This document shows positions 11,552-22,400 of a DNA stretch of 64,000 nucleotides, one piece after another (position 1 is the stretch's first letter; each line of letters starts with the position of its first letter). This DNA comes from Pleodorina starrii (taxonomy: Eukaryota > Chlorophyta > Chlorophyceae > Chlamydomonadales > Volvocaceae), in NCBI GenBank assembly GCA_030267565.1, contig BRXU01000027.1:62001-126000 (forward strand), written 5' to 3'. The notes beneath the pieces were generated by a model, which was given only the letters and a program-made list of their open reading frames with translations, had not been told where the DNA came from and made no database searches. The position numbers were made by a program, and so were the translations under genes.

Positions 11552-13417
11552 GGCCCATGGGTCGAGGCTGGACCCAGGGGTCGATGCTAAGCCCATGGGT
11601 CGAGGCTGGGCCCATGGGTCGAGGCGGGGTCCGTGGGTCGAGGCTGGGCCCATGGGTCGAGGCTAAGCCCATGGATCGAGGCTGGGCCCGTGGGTCGAGG
11701 CTGGGCCCATGGGCCGAGGCTGGGCCCATGGGCCGAGGCAGGGCCAATGGGCCGAGGCGGGGCCCATGGGCCGAGGCGGGGCCGATGGGTCGAGGCGGGG
11801 CCCGTGGGTCGAGGCGGGGCCCGTGGGTCGAGGCGAAGCACGTGGGTCGAGGCTGGGCCCATGGGTCGAGGCTGGGCCCATGGGTCGAGGCGGGGCCCAT
11901 GGGTCGAGGATGGGCCCATGGGTCGAGGCAGGACCCTTGGGCCGAGGCGGGACCTTTGGGCCGAGGCGGGGCCCATGGGTCGAGGCTGGGCCCATGGCGG
12001 TGGCGGGGCCCATGGGCCGAGGATGGGCCCATGGGCCGAGGATGGGCCCATGGGCCGAGGATGGGCCCATGGGCCGAGGCTGGACCTAGGGGTCGAGGCG
12101 GGGCCCATGGGTCGAGGCTGGGCCCACGGGTCGAGGCGGGGCCCATGGGTCGATGCTAAGCCCATGGGTCGAGGCTGGGCCCATGGGTCGAGGCGGGGTC
12201 CGTGGGTCGGGGCTGGGCCCATGGGTCGAGGCTAAGCCCATGGATCAAGGCTGGGCCCATGGGTCGAGGCGGGGCCCATGGGTCGAGGCGGGACCCTTGG
12301 GCCGAGGCGGGGCCCTTGGGCCGAGGCGGGGCCCTTGGGCCGAGGCGGGGCCCATGGGCCGAGGCTGGGCCCATGGGTCGAGGCTGGACCCAGGGGTCGA
12401 TGCTAAGCCCATGAGTCGAGGCTGGGCCCATGGGTCGAGGCGGGGTCCGTGGGTCGAGGCTGGGCCCGTGGGTCGAGGCTAAGCCCATGGGTCGAGGCTG
12501 GGCCCATGGGTCGAGGCTGGGCCCATGGGTCGAGACCCATGGGCCAAGCCTCAACCCATGGGCCAAGCCTCGACCCATGGGCCCAGTACCTCGACCCACG
12601 GGCCCAGCCTCGGCCCATGGCCCCAGCCTCGACCCATGGGCCCAGCCTCGACCCATGGACCCCGCCTCGTCCCACGGTCCCAGCCTCGACCCATGGGCCC
12701 AGCCTCGGCCCATGGGCCCCGCCTCGACCCACGGGCCCCGCCTCCGCCCATGGGCCTCGCATCGGCCAAAGGGCCCAGCCTCGGCCCATGGGCCCAGCCT
12801 CGACCCACGGGCCCCGCCTCGACCCATGCGTCCCGCATCGGCCCAAGGGCCCCGCCTCGGCCCAAGGGCCCAGCCTCGACCCACGGGCCCAGCCTCGACC
12901 CATGGGCCCCCCCTCGACCCACGGGCCCAGCCTCGACCCACGGGCCCAGCCTCGACCCATGGGCCCATCCTCGATCCTTGGGCCCATCCTCGACCCATGG
13001 GCGTAGCCTCGATCCATGGGCCCAGCCTCGACCCACGGGCCCCGCCTCGACCCATGGGCCCAGCCTCGACCCATGGGCCCCGCCTCGACCCATGGGCTCA
13101 GCCTCGACCCACGGGCCCAGCCTCGGCCCATGGACCCCGCCTCGACCCAAGGGTCCAGCCTCGACCCATGGGCCCAGCGTCGACCCATGGGCCCAGCGTC
13201 GACCCACGGGCCCAGCCTCGACCCACGGGCCCCGCCTCGACCCATGGGCCCAGCCTCGATCCATGGGCCAGCCTCGACCCACGGGCCCCGCCTCGACCCA
13301 TGGGCCCAGCCTTGACCCTTGGGCCCATCCTCGACCCATGGGCTTAGCCTCGATCCATGGGCCCCGCCTCGACCCACGGGCCCCGCCTCGACCCATGGGC
13401 CCAGCCTCGACCCAGGG
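11552..13417. repeat. 19-bp minisatellite with an internal strand switch
   Basis: About 98 tandem copies of a 19-bp unit, GGGCCCATGGGTCGAGGCT with point variants. From 11552 to about 12534 the unit reads in this orientation. From about 12535 to 13417 it reads as the reverse complement (AGCCTCGACCCATGGGCCC), so the array is a long imperfect palindrome of two arms, about 0.98 and 0.88 kb. Variant units recur: the TCGATGCTAA variant is at 11581, 12150 and 12397, spaced 569 bp (30 units, one being 18 bp near 11994) and 247 bp (13 units). Variants with CTTAGCCTCGATCC in the right arm mirror CGAGGCTAAG-type units in the left arm. The unit has no stop in any frame, so long spurious open frames appear in all six frames. 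Confidence 0.95.
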
Positions 13418-13561
13418 CCTGAAGAGGTTCGCCGACGGCCGCTGCGTGCGGTACTGCGGTGCGGTCTGCCAGCTGCAGCACTGGCCGGCGCATACGGCGG
13501 ACTGCCGAATCTGGCGAACGGATGCGGCCGCGGATGCGGGCGATGGCTCTGAAGGTTGCTG
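13418..13561 (+). pseudogene. MYND-type zinc finger C-terminal exon or remnant
   Basis: A short coding stretch directly after the minisatellite ends at the TGA at 13559-13561. It reads LKRFADGRCVRYCGAVCQ followed by LQHWPAHTADC. The second half matches a MYND finger (YC-x3-CQ-x2-HW-x2-H-x3-C). The first half is off: where LKRC-x2-C is expected there is Phe and then Gly, and the one upstream Cys sits three residues before YC instead of five. The 5' part of any gene would have to lie beyond the repeat array. A TGTAA at 13737-13741 gives a plausible poly(A) signal. It is either a decayed fragment or the last exon of a gene with the array in its intron. MYND fingers bind proline-rich partners in many eukaryotic regulators. 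Confidence 0.55.
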
Positions 13562-14518
13562 ACGTCTGGTCACCTGTGCTATCGATTTGCCTGCGCGGTT
13601 GCCTTTGGCGCTACACGCCCGCCACCGTGTTACTGCGAGCGAGCCGAGCGAGCGGGCGAGCAGCCCTAGAGGTGATACGGTACTGCGGGAGAAGGGCACG
13701 CTTGGGCGTGTGCCGCCTGGTCCGTTTGCTGTGTCATGTAACTTTCTCTTGAAACGGGTGCGACGCGTGCCGTACCCTTGACCCACGCACACGTGCTGGA
13801 CTGCGAGTACTTTGTAGGTCTGCGGGAGCGCATTGCAGCTTGGTGTGCAGCTGTGTGCACAGCAGCGCTTGTCATCAGCAGCATTCTGGGTGCAGCGGGC
13901 GAAAACGTGGGCGGACGGAAGCTGTGCTGCAGAAAAGCGCAAAACCGGCGGTACCCAAATGTTCTTCTTGCTTTCTTCATTGGCGGTGTCGAAATGACTG
14001 TTGAGCTCATGGTGGATTCGAGGCTACCATGGGCTTGTATTTGAAGGGGACCGTAGGGGATGGGAACCGCCGCGTTCGGTAAGCCGGTGAGGCCGGTGGG
14101 TGCTGCCCTCTGGTGGTGAAGGTAGACGGAGCCTCTGGTGGCAGGCTCTGTCGGGGCCCTGCCAGGAGCGTCGTCTCGTCCAGTGTTTTCCGCCATACCT
14201 GAGACATCAGCCTGTTACTTTCTTGCGCCGTGCTGCGTCTCTCAGATGCTGGTCGACCTAGAGCTAGACGCAATGTGCTTTCGCCCGTCTGGACTGCATC
14301 AATCCCGGACGCGCGTGCACCAGACGGGGTTTGGACAAGTGGACATCCACGGCATTATTAGTATGCTGTAGCCGGTTTTCAATCGCGCCGAAATCGCGCC
14401 GATGCTGTTTGCGAACAGAATGTGATACATTCGCCAGGGCGAATTGTAACGGCGTAGCTTATGACTGTTCACACATATCATGATAAGCTATTGAGGGAAG
14501 TCGGCACTTGTGGGAACT
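13562..14518. other. Intergenic sequence between MYND remnant and LINE
   Basis: This contains the TGTAA at 13737-13741 and otherwise only short open frames without recognisable features. No gene or repeat was identified. Confidence 0.4.
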
Positions 14519-16079
14519 ATGATGATGATGATGATGTTACAAGCTTCAACGAGCTCGTACGGCTCAAACGAACCCGGAGGCTCATGAACCGCTTCAGCCA
14601 CGCAGAAAAGCATACGAAAACAAGAGAAACAGTAACCAAAGAAGCGATGTAACGTCAGGATACAGGAGAAGCACAGACGAATGGCATAACTTGAAAGATA
14701 GATGCCAAGCACAACTTTACGCAGAGATGCATTCTCGCCGTAAGCGGAACATTTCGAAAATAGCACTCGCAAGACCACGCTGGTCGTCAACTTGCATGAC
14801 ATCGTTAACACACGCACCAACGGGCACACCCAAATCCCAAAGCCTCTGCCGCGCAGACGCAAGCGCAGAGCACTCCAGCAGAAAATGCTTCTCATCCTCC
14901 ACAGCACCATTAGAGCGACACGCCTTACACACACGAAGCTCCCTAGACCTGCTGCTCTCGCTATTAATCGCTAAGTCAGACACACACAAACGAAAACGAA
15001 GTAAGGAACGGTGGTGCGCAGGCGGGATGTACCCCTCGAACTGCTTCGGTAACCCCATCCAGTGCTTGTAACGGCACATCTTAACACCAGGCTTCCTGCC
15101 GTCCGAAACGAAAGTGCCCGGGTCCACAGCCAACCTATCACTGCCCCAATCGTCGTTGACGCGACCCCTGAGGGTGTCCATCAGCGCCTCAACGTCAAGC
15201 CTGCACGCCGAAAAACGCCTAACCCTAGTGTCCATGTTACCCGCCGCCGCTTCTTCGCCCCAGTCGTGCCCTAAGAGGTTCAGAACCCGAATGACCTTGG
15301 AGCCCCAACCGTCTGCCTGCAGATCCGATTCCAAAGCCAAACGGATCTCATGACGAAAAGCGCTGTGATACACGTTGCTAGTGTCCTCCACCAAACTGTT
15401 CCAAAAACGAAAAACGGATTCAGCCCAATGCAACTGTAGAGGCATCTGCCCGAGCTCTCTAAACAGCAACTGCAGGGGTGGAACGGCAGCTCCGACCAGC
15501 TGTTTCATAAACGAGATTTGCAGCTTGACCATACGGTCCCGGATAGCGGCCTCAAAATAACAAGAACGCGGAGCATCGTTAGCTGGGAAACCCCTCCCTA
15601 TCATGGCTAAAACCAAGTCAGCGCCCCATAGCTGCGAACCGTACGAAAGAACAGAGCGAACTTGAGCGTTGAAACATTTCATACCGACTGAGGGGAGCAA
15701 CAGCCCCTGCCGACGCAGCTTGCTAAGCAGAGAGAACATGGCCCGCCGGCCCGCAGCATAAAGCTCGTCCGTGCAGGACGAGAAAGCGCTGTTAGGACCA
15801 AAATACAGCCCGAGATAGCGTGCGCGCGTCTTCCAAGTGATAGGTCGGACCGCCGGCAACCCGTCCTCCGTCACGCGCATAGTGGCCAAGTCGCTGATCT
15901 CATAAAAGTGGCTCCTGACCTGGGCATTGGGGTGGAAAAACAGCAGCTCGCACTTCTTCGCATTAACGGTAAGACCGAACGCTTCCGACCACTCCCGCAG
16001 ATTGTCCCCCCCAAAAAACCCTGGATACGACACCGGAGTGTCCGTGGAACTAGACTGCGACCTAACCAACAGGTAATCT
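14519..16079 (-). mobile_element. 5'-truncated LINE (non-LTR retrotransposon)
   Basis: The minus strand encodes the C-terminal part of a LINE polyprotein. Its 3' side ends in a (CAT)6 microsatellite at 14519-14536, the kind of short-repeat tail seen on some LINEs. The coding part breaks off upstream just where the reverse transcriptase YADD box should be, as expected for 5' truncation by incomplete reverse transcription. Target-site duplications were not found by eye, so the exact 5' end is approximate. Confidence 0.78.
14717..16069 (-). pseudogene. LINE reverse transcriptase C-terminal fragment (about 450 aa)
   Basis: The open frame continues from residues just after the expected YADD motif (DYLLVRSQ, with a stop immediately upstream) through WSEAFGLTVNAKKCELLFF, the typical post-catalytic region that reads L-x-VN-x-KKCE in LINE reverse transcriptases. 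It continues through the thumb (RARYLGLYFGP) and a Tyr-Gly-Ser-Gln-Leu-Trp-Gly box to a C-terminal zinc knuckle, C-x2-C-x10-H-x4-C (CKACRSNG..., then KHFLLEC). The finger and palm, including the catalytic Asp pair, are missing or frameshifted, so no active enzyme is made. The frame itself is intact for 450 codons, which suggests a fairly young copy. The clade (L1-like is likely) was not proved. Confidence 0.85.
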
Positions 16080-16431
16080 CATGCACATAGCACTGGCTAT
16101 GTCTGAGCAACATACGTTGGATAGGCCCCGGCAGAAGGCGCTCTCAGCTTTGATCCGCTCTGGCTATGACAAATTCTGGACAGCCGTGAGGCATTTAGAG
16201 CCTTAGCGCCTTAAAACCCAGCACTCTACTCGCACTTAACTGTTTTCAACAGGCCGTCTTACTGTCTTGCGGCATGCGGCTGCTTGAATGAGTTCTGATG
16301 ACGGTTAAAGCGGTTGTTATGCGTAGCCGGCAACCGTCAGTGACAAAGTGTAATGCTGAACAGTTCAGCAGGCCCCGCTCACTCACATGTTGTTTTTGAT
16401 CGCGACGATGGCTTCGAAAACTTAGAGGCAA
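16080..16431. other. Upstream region of the 16432 gene
   Basis: Moderate-GC sequence between the LINE and the next start codon. An in-frame TAG lies nine bases before the ATG at 16432, which supports that start. It probably contains the promoter; no element was recognised. Confidence 0.4.
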
Positions 16432-19400
16432 ATGTCCTTTTTGGCTGCAGCCCCCTCTTTCAATCGTTCCGCTAGCTCGTCAGGTGTTGTCTCCGTAATA
16501 CAAGTCCGCACAAAAGTTATTAAAGGCCTTCCAAATGGGTACCGATGTATCTATCTGGAGATCAACTCTGGGAGAGTTGGTCTGAAGTCATCGCTGTGGA
16601 CCGTCAACAAAGGCGATGCGTTTTGTGAGTTTTGGGCTCGACTCCCTGTTCCAACAGATGACGAAATTGAAATTAAGGTATGCTGCAGACGAAGGTCCAG
16701 GTTTTCGTCGCCCACCAGGGCAACATCACTACGTTTTACTGCACCGGAGCACATTACCCGATATCACTTGTTCATTTCAGTCACGTATGAGCTTGAGTAA
16801 TGACATTGTCAGCTGGGAGCTGGGTTATCCACGCGTGCCGTGTTCATCTGCACCCTGTTTCACTTCAAGTGCAGGGCACAAACGCCACGGCGCTCTGCGC
16901 ATACCCTCTTTCCCCGCTCCCATGGCCGAACTCCAACCCCTTCAATCGGTGTCCCCTGCCTCCTGCCGTGGCAGGTCACCCCCACCGCGCCTGTGGGCCG
17001 CGCCAAACTCTTCTACCGCGTGCGGGAGCATGCCCTGTACGCCACACTGGACCTGCAAGCGGACGCAGCCGATGCTGCCGAGGCGCGCGAGGGCCGCGGC
17101 CAGGAGGGCGCCGGCGGCGTGTGGCGCCGCGTGTCTCTGCCGCTGCACCCCCGCTCCCTGGTGGAACGCATCCGGCCGCACCACCAACCGCACCCACAGC
17201 AACAGAACCCGGCGCCAGCGGTTGCTGAGCTGCAGGCAGGTGGCGTCAGGTTGGGCGGAGCAGGCCGTTCTTCAGAACAGTAATGCGCTGGCGGGGCAGC
17301 GCTGGGCTGGGCCGGCAGCCCGGTGCTGGCAGGGTGCTGACCCACATTACACCCAAAGACCCAATGCAGTGGGAGGCGGCGGGAGGGGTTGGCGGACGAG
17401 AAGCAGCCGCCGCGGCCGCGGCCGCCACGGGGTCGCCCCCGCTTGCGCGGCAGCCACCGTCGCTTGCTGCAACAGCATCCGCCGTCGCCACGTCGTCTGT
17501 GGAAGTCCGCACCCGCATCGACTTTGTCCGGGGCCGGACGGCAAGGGCCCCACACGCCCCTGGACCTGCAAACTGCGTCGAGCGTACGGACGCCTACACG
17601 GCCCTCCGTCCCCGTCTAGCCGCGCCCAGATCCACCTGCGGCTCCCGCTGCCGTACCCCCTCTGCAGTCACATCGGGACTGCGGAGGGGCTACGACAGCG
17701 GGAGCCGCAGGTCCCTCTACCCCAGGAATCCACAACCGCAGACCGATCCACAGCGACCCCTGCGGCTACCCACGCGCGTGCCGCGGCGCTGCTGCGGATA
17801 CGGTACTCCAGGCAACGCCACAATTACCCGCAGCCACTATCACACGCCGGCCATCCCACGCCGGCCGCTCCGCTGCGGGCGCAGCGGACGCCTGCGGCGC
17901 CCATCCCGCGGCCCTCCACACCGCTTCCTGCCTCGTCAAGGCACTCCCCACACCGCTTCCTGCCGCCCATCCCACCGCCTCCTCGTTAAGCCACAGCCTG
18001 CCTCCCCGCCCCGCGCCAACGGACCCCGCACAGATGGACTACTGCGTCCTGCGAATGCGCTCCGATCTGTCGCGACTGCCCGAGCTGGAGTTGCTGAGCC
18101 CGTTGGCGCGGCCTCTGCACAGCTACGCGCACGGAGGCTTCATGGGCGCAGCGCTGTCACTGCTGGCGGACCCGCAGTGGGCCACGGCGCTGCTGGAAAG
18201 CGTAGGCGAGGACGACCCCAAGGTGTGGGGCGGCTGCTACCGTAGGGGGCCGATGGGGTGAAAACTACGTATCGTAGCGAGGGAACGGAGGCAACGTTGG
18301 TGATGGGAACCGGCAGTACCGTGGGCTGCTGGGATACCTGCCGGAAGCCGACGGGGTGGCGCTGGTGGCGCTGGTGGCGGCAGTTGCTTGCGTTGTGCCG
18401 CGCTGCCGGCGCGCTCCATATCTGTGCTCGTGCCGCTCCTGTCACTGCCACTGGTGGTGCCGCTCCCTGCCGCTGCTGCGGCTGATGGTGATGGTGGTGG
18501 TGATGGTGATGGTGGTCGGCTGCTGTTGGTTGGCTGCTCTACGGTGTGTGCTCCTGCCCCTCAGATGCTGGGCTACATTCGGGAGCTCACCGACTTGCGG
18601 CTGTCGGACCGCACCTTTGCGCGGCGGGAGATGCTGCCCCTGATGCTGGTGCTGGAGAACAGCCCGCTGCTGTGCGCCTATGGGCTCGTGCGGTGAGGCC
18701 GCCGCGGGAGCCGGGAACCATTTCACAGTGAAGGGATCCGAAGGGATCACCTATTCACACCGGTGGTGCATACGGCACCGAACCCGACGCTGCCGCATGT
18801 TGCTGGGGTTGCTGGGGCCGCGCGGGCCTTCGCAGGCGGGAGCCCGGACTTGTCCACGGCCCGCAGCCGAGCTGGGAACGGGGAGGAGACGGGAGACGGG
18901 GGTGCGGGCTGCTCTCGGTGCTGCTCGGTGCACGCGTGACGTGTCCTGGCCACCATGCCGGCACATGTCGTGCATGCTCTCCAACAAGTGCGCCGCGCCC
19001 TTCCCACGCATACACGGCGTGGCCCCCGCACGCAACCCCACCTGCCGCTCAAACCCCCCGCCCGAACGCCTCAGGTCGGGCTGCACCAAGCCGCCCGCCG
19101 TGGCGGCCGTGCTGGCCTCCGCCACCGCCAGTCTGGTGGCGCCGCCCCCCTACACCTGGCAGGCCTTTGACCTGCCGCCCGGCAGCGTGCCGCACATGCT
19201 GCGCCCACTGCTGGAGCTGCAGCAGCTGCAGCAGCCGCAGGCGCCCCTGGGCACGGGCCCCAACTTCAACCGCTATGGCTACGCGCCGCTGGGGCTGGAG
19301 TGGGACCTGTGGCTCTCGCCGGACGACCCCGCTGGTGGGTTTCGGTCGGCGGCGGGCTGATCCGGGCTGATCCCCATTATGTTTTTGTTGGTGACGAACC

Positions 19401-22400
19401 AGAAACCAACCAGCCGTTAGCGACCATGCCGCCCCATGCCGCACTCAACATATGAGGAATATGACACGTGACACACCCGCACCGCAGACCTGTCCTCCGC
19501 GGTGGTGGATCACGGCTCCGCGGGTGAGCTGGTGCAGCAGGCGATCGCCATGGCGCTGAGGTGCCGCGCCGTCGCCAAGTCCATGGGCCGCCGCCACAAC
19601 CGCACCCAAGGCATCAGCCCAACCAGGTGGCTAGTCGATTTTGCCTCCGCGCTCAATCTGGCAGTCACAGGCCGCGCGGCGCAGCCGCTGCCGCTGTGGG
19701 CCCCGCCCGTCGGCGGCGGCGGCGGCGGGCCCCTGGTGCCGTACTCCGACGGCGCCGCCTGCCCGAACCTGGAGACGTACTTGCGGCTGGGCATTGCCTC
19801 GCTGCGCATCCGGCCGCCGCGGCGGCAGAACGCCGGCGGCGGCGCCGCCGCCGCCGCCGCCGCTGGCGCGGCGTCGCTTGAGCTTCCTCACGTGGACCGA
19901 CTGACGGTTCGGGTGCGGCTGGTGGGCAACACGCACACGCACGTGCCGCTGTGGCTGTGCAAATTTGCGGAGACGGAGGTGGTGGAGGCGGACGATTCGG
20001 CGCCGGTGCCGCGGCCCGGCGCCGGCGCCGCCGCCGCCCCTGGCCTGCCGACGGACGAGCCGGCGGCGATCGCGCCGCCGGCGCCAACGTTGCGGAGTAA
20101 GGAGTACGTCTGCACGGAGCTGGCGCCGGAGGGGCAGGCGGCGGCTGCCGCTGCGGCGACGGCGGCGGCGGCGGCGGCGGGTGGTGGTGCTGCTGCAGCA
20201 GCGCGCGGCAGCGGCGCGGCGGACGGCGGCTTTGGCAGGGCTGCTTTGTACCCGGTGGAGACGGGGGACCTGGGTCGGAGCCTGCTGGTGCTGGAGGTCT
20301 ACAATACCTTTGTGTCGCGCTCCCCGGTTGCTCGGGCGGTGGTGCCGCTTCGCGCGCTGGAGGGCCGGCCGCAGGGCGCCCTCACGCTCACCGCCGTGCT
20401 GCGGCGCCGCAAGCGCATGCTGGGCTTCACGGCCCGGGCCAGCCACGACAGCATAACGGCCCCGGCTGCGGGTGCGCAGGTTGGCGGCCGGGCGGTGGTG
20501 GTGGGACTGCCGCCACCGGCGCCGCCCGCTGCTTCGCCGCCACCGGCGCCGCCACCGGTGCCGCCCTTGGCATTCGAGCTGGCGTCGGGACAGGAGCCGC
20601 AACCACAGCCGCAGCCGCAGCCGCCGGCGGCGGCGAGCGGCGAGGCCTCGGGTCCCGACGATCAAGTCAATGGGGAACGTCGACAACAATCGGTGCCCCA
20701 CCGGCGCCGCGCCGGCTACGGACCAACGCACCACCCGCCGGAACGGTCCGGCGACGCTGGCGGCTCGGGGGCGCCGGAGGCGCCGCCGCCGGCGCAGCAG
20801 ATGGAGCGACCCAGGCCCGGACACATGTCCGCGCCCTGGCTGTTCCGCGGCGCCACGGCAGCTGCGTCCCAGCCACAGCAGGACGAGGTCGAAGAGAAAA
20901 GCTACGACGGCCACTACGGGCGCGGATGGGACGAGCCGGGTGATGGCGGCGGCGGCGCCGCCGCCGGTGGGCCGTTGGCGGAGGGCACGGAGGCGCCGCA
21001 GCCGCGCGGCGGCGGCGGGCTGGGCGGCTTGGAGGCACTGTCGGCGGGCCTGCGCTTCGGCGGCGGCGCCGAGCGCAACCTCACCAAAAGCGCCAGCATG
21101 GCCTCTCCGCCGGTGTGGTCGCGCGCCTGGAGCATGCTGGCTCACTTGTCGCCCTTGGCCGGCGGCGATGGCGTCGCCGGCGCGGCCGCGCCGTCGCAAG
21201 CGCCACCGCCGCGAGCCGGCTCGCTGCCACGGCTGGCGTCCGGCCGGCCCATGGTTCGGCTTGTCCAGGCTGGCACGATGCCCAGGATGCAGCGCAGCGG
21301 AACGCTGCCGGTGCTGACCAGTCGCTGCTCACTGGGGTTGCGGGACATCGCGGCGTTGGAGATGCAGCAGCAGCAGCAGCAGCAGCAGCAGCGGTGTGGC
21401 CCACGGGTCCGGCCCAGTGTCGACGGCGCCAGCCGCGCCAGCCACCCGGTCGGCGGCGCCGGGATCAGCGAGGAGACGGACCCGGATGAGGAGGAAGAGG
21501 AGGAGGAGGAGGAGGAGGAGGAGGAAGAGGAGGAAGGGGAGTACGATGAGCCGGAGGAGGAGGGTGAGGGCGAGGGCGGCGGCATCACCGCTGGCGCATT
21601 GGACGCGGCTGATGTGGTGATTGGGCAGGTTGGCGGCAGCGGCGGTGGCGCCCCCGTCGCCCCCGGCGGGTTCGGCAGCTCTCTGCCTCCAGGTCGCGGC
21701 GGGGTCGTGTTGACGCTGCAGTGGGACACACTGACCGTGCTCCAGGTAGGGAAGTGGAACTAGCCTTTTGTGCGCCGTTGGGGCTCGCTGGCGCCATTGG
21801 GGCTCGCTGGCGCCATTGGGGCTCGCTGGCGCCGTTGGGGCTCGCTGGCGCCGTTGGGGCTCGCTGGCGCACAACCAGCCATGCAACGCTGGCCCCGTAA
21901 TGGAGGAGGCCGCCATTGTGGGATTGGCGTTCGGGGATGTGGTGTGGCATGATGTGGGCAGAGCTGTTGAGGTTGCTGTGGTGACCGGGTCTGGAAGGGG
22001 GCAGCTCGGGGATGAATGAGGAAGGACGGGCCGCGGCGAAGGGGGGTTGCCATGCGTGCGGGGGACCATCCGGTAGGAAGCCCACCAACCCAAGGGGACC
22101 CCGCTTCTGGCACGCCAGGCGCTTGTGCTGCTGCTGCTGCTGCTCCGGCCTATACGTGGACACCCCCCTTCTCCTACCTCCCTCCTCATCTCGTCTCTGG
22201 CCCGTGTTCCCTTGATCCCTTTCCCCCATCCGCTTCATCCCCTCCGCCCCCAACTCGATCCCGTTCCCTCAGCCCTCACCCTTCCTCCACCCTTCCTCCA
22301 CCCTTCCTCCACCCGTCCCTTTCCTCCCCCCAGGCCGCCCAGGGTCTCCACGGCCTGCCCCCCCACGTGGCCCAGAGCTGCACCGCCCTGATGTCCTCCC

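Noticed and set aside
11398..13942. Long open frames of 200-463 codons on both strands over 11.4-13.9 kb
   Set aside because: They are the stop-free 19-bp minisatellite read in six frames. The peptides are the repeat unit only, apart from the MYND tail at 13418-13561.
19631..21199. 522-codon minus-strand open frame
   Set aside because: It is antisense to the long exon 19488-21745, whose sense frame has in-phase splice sites and C2-like strands; the antisense is Arg-rich shadow sequence.
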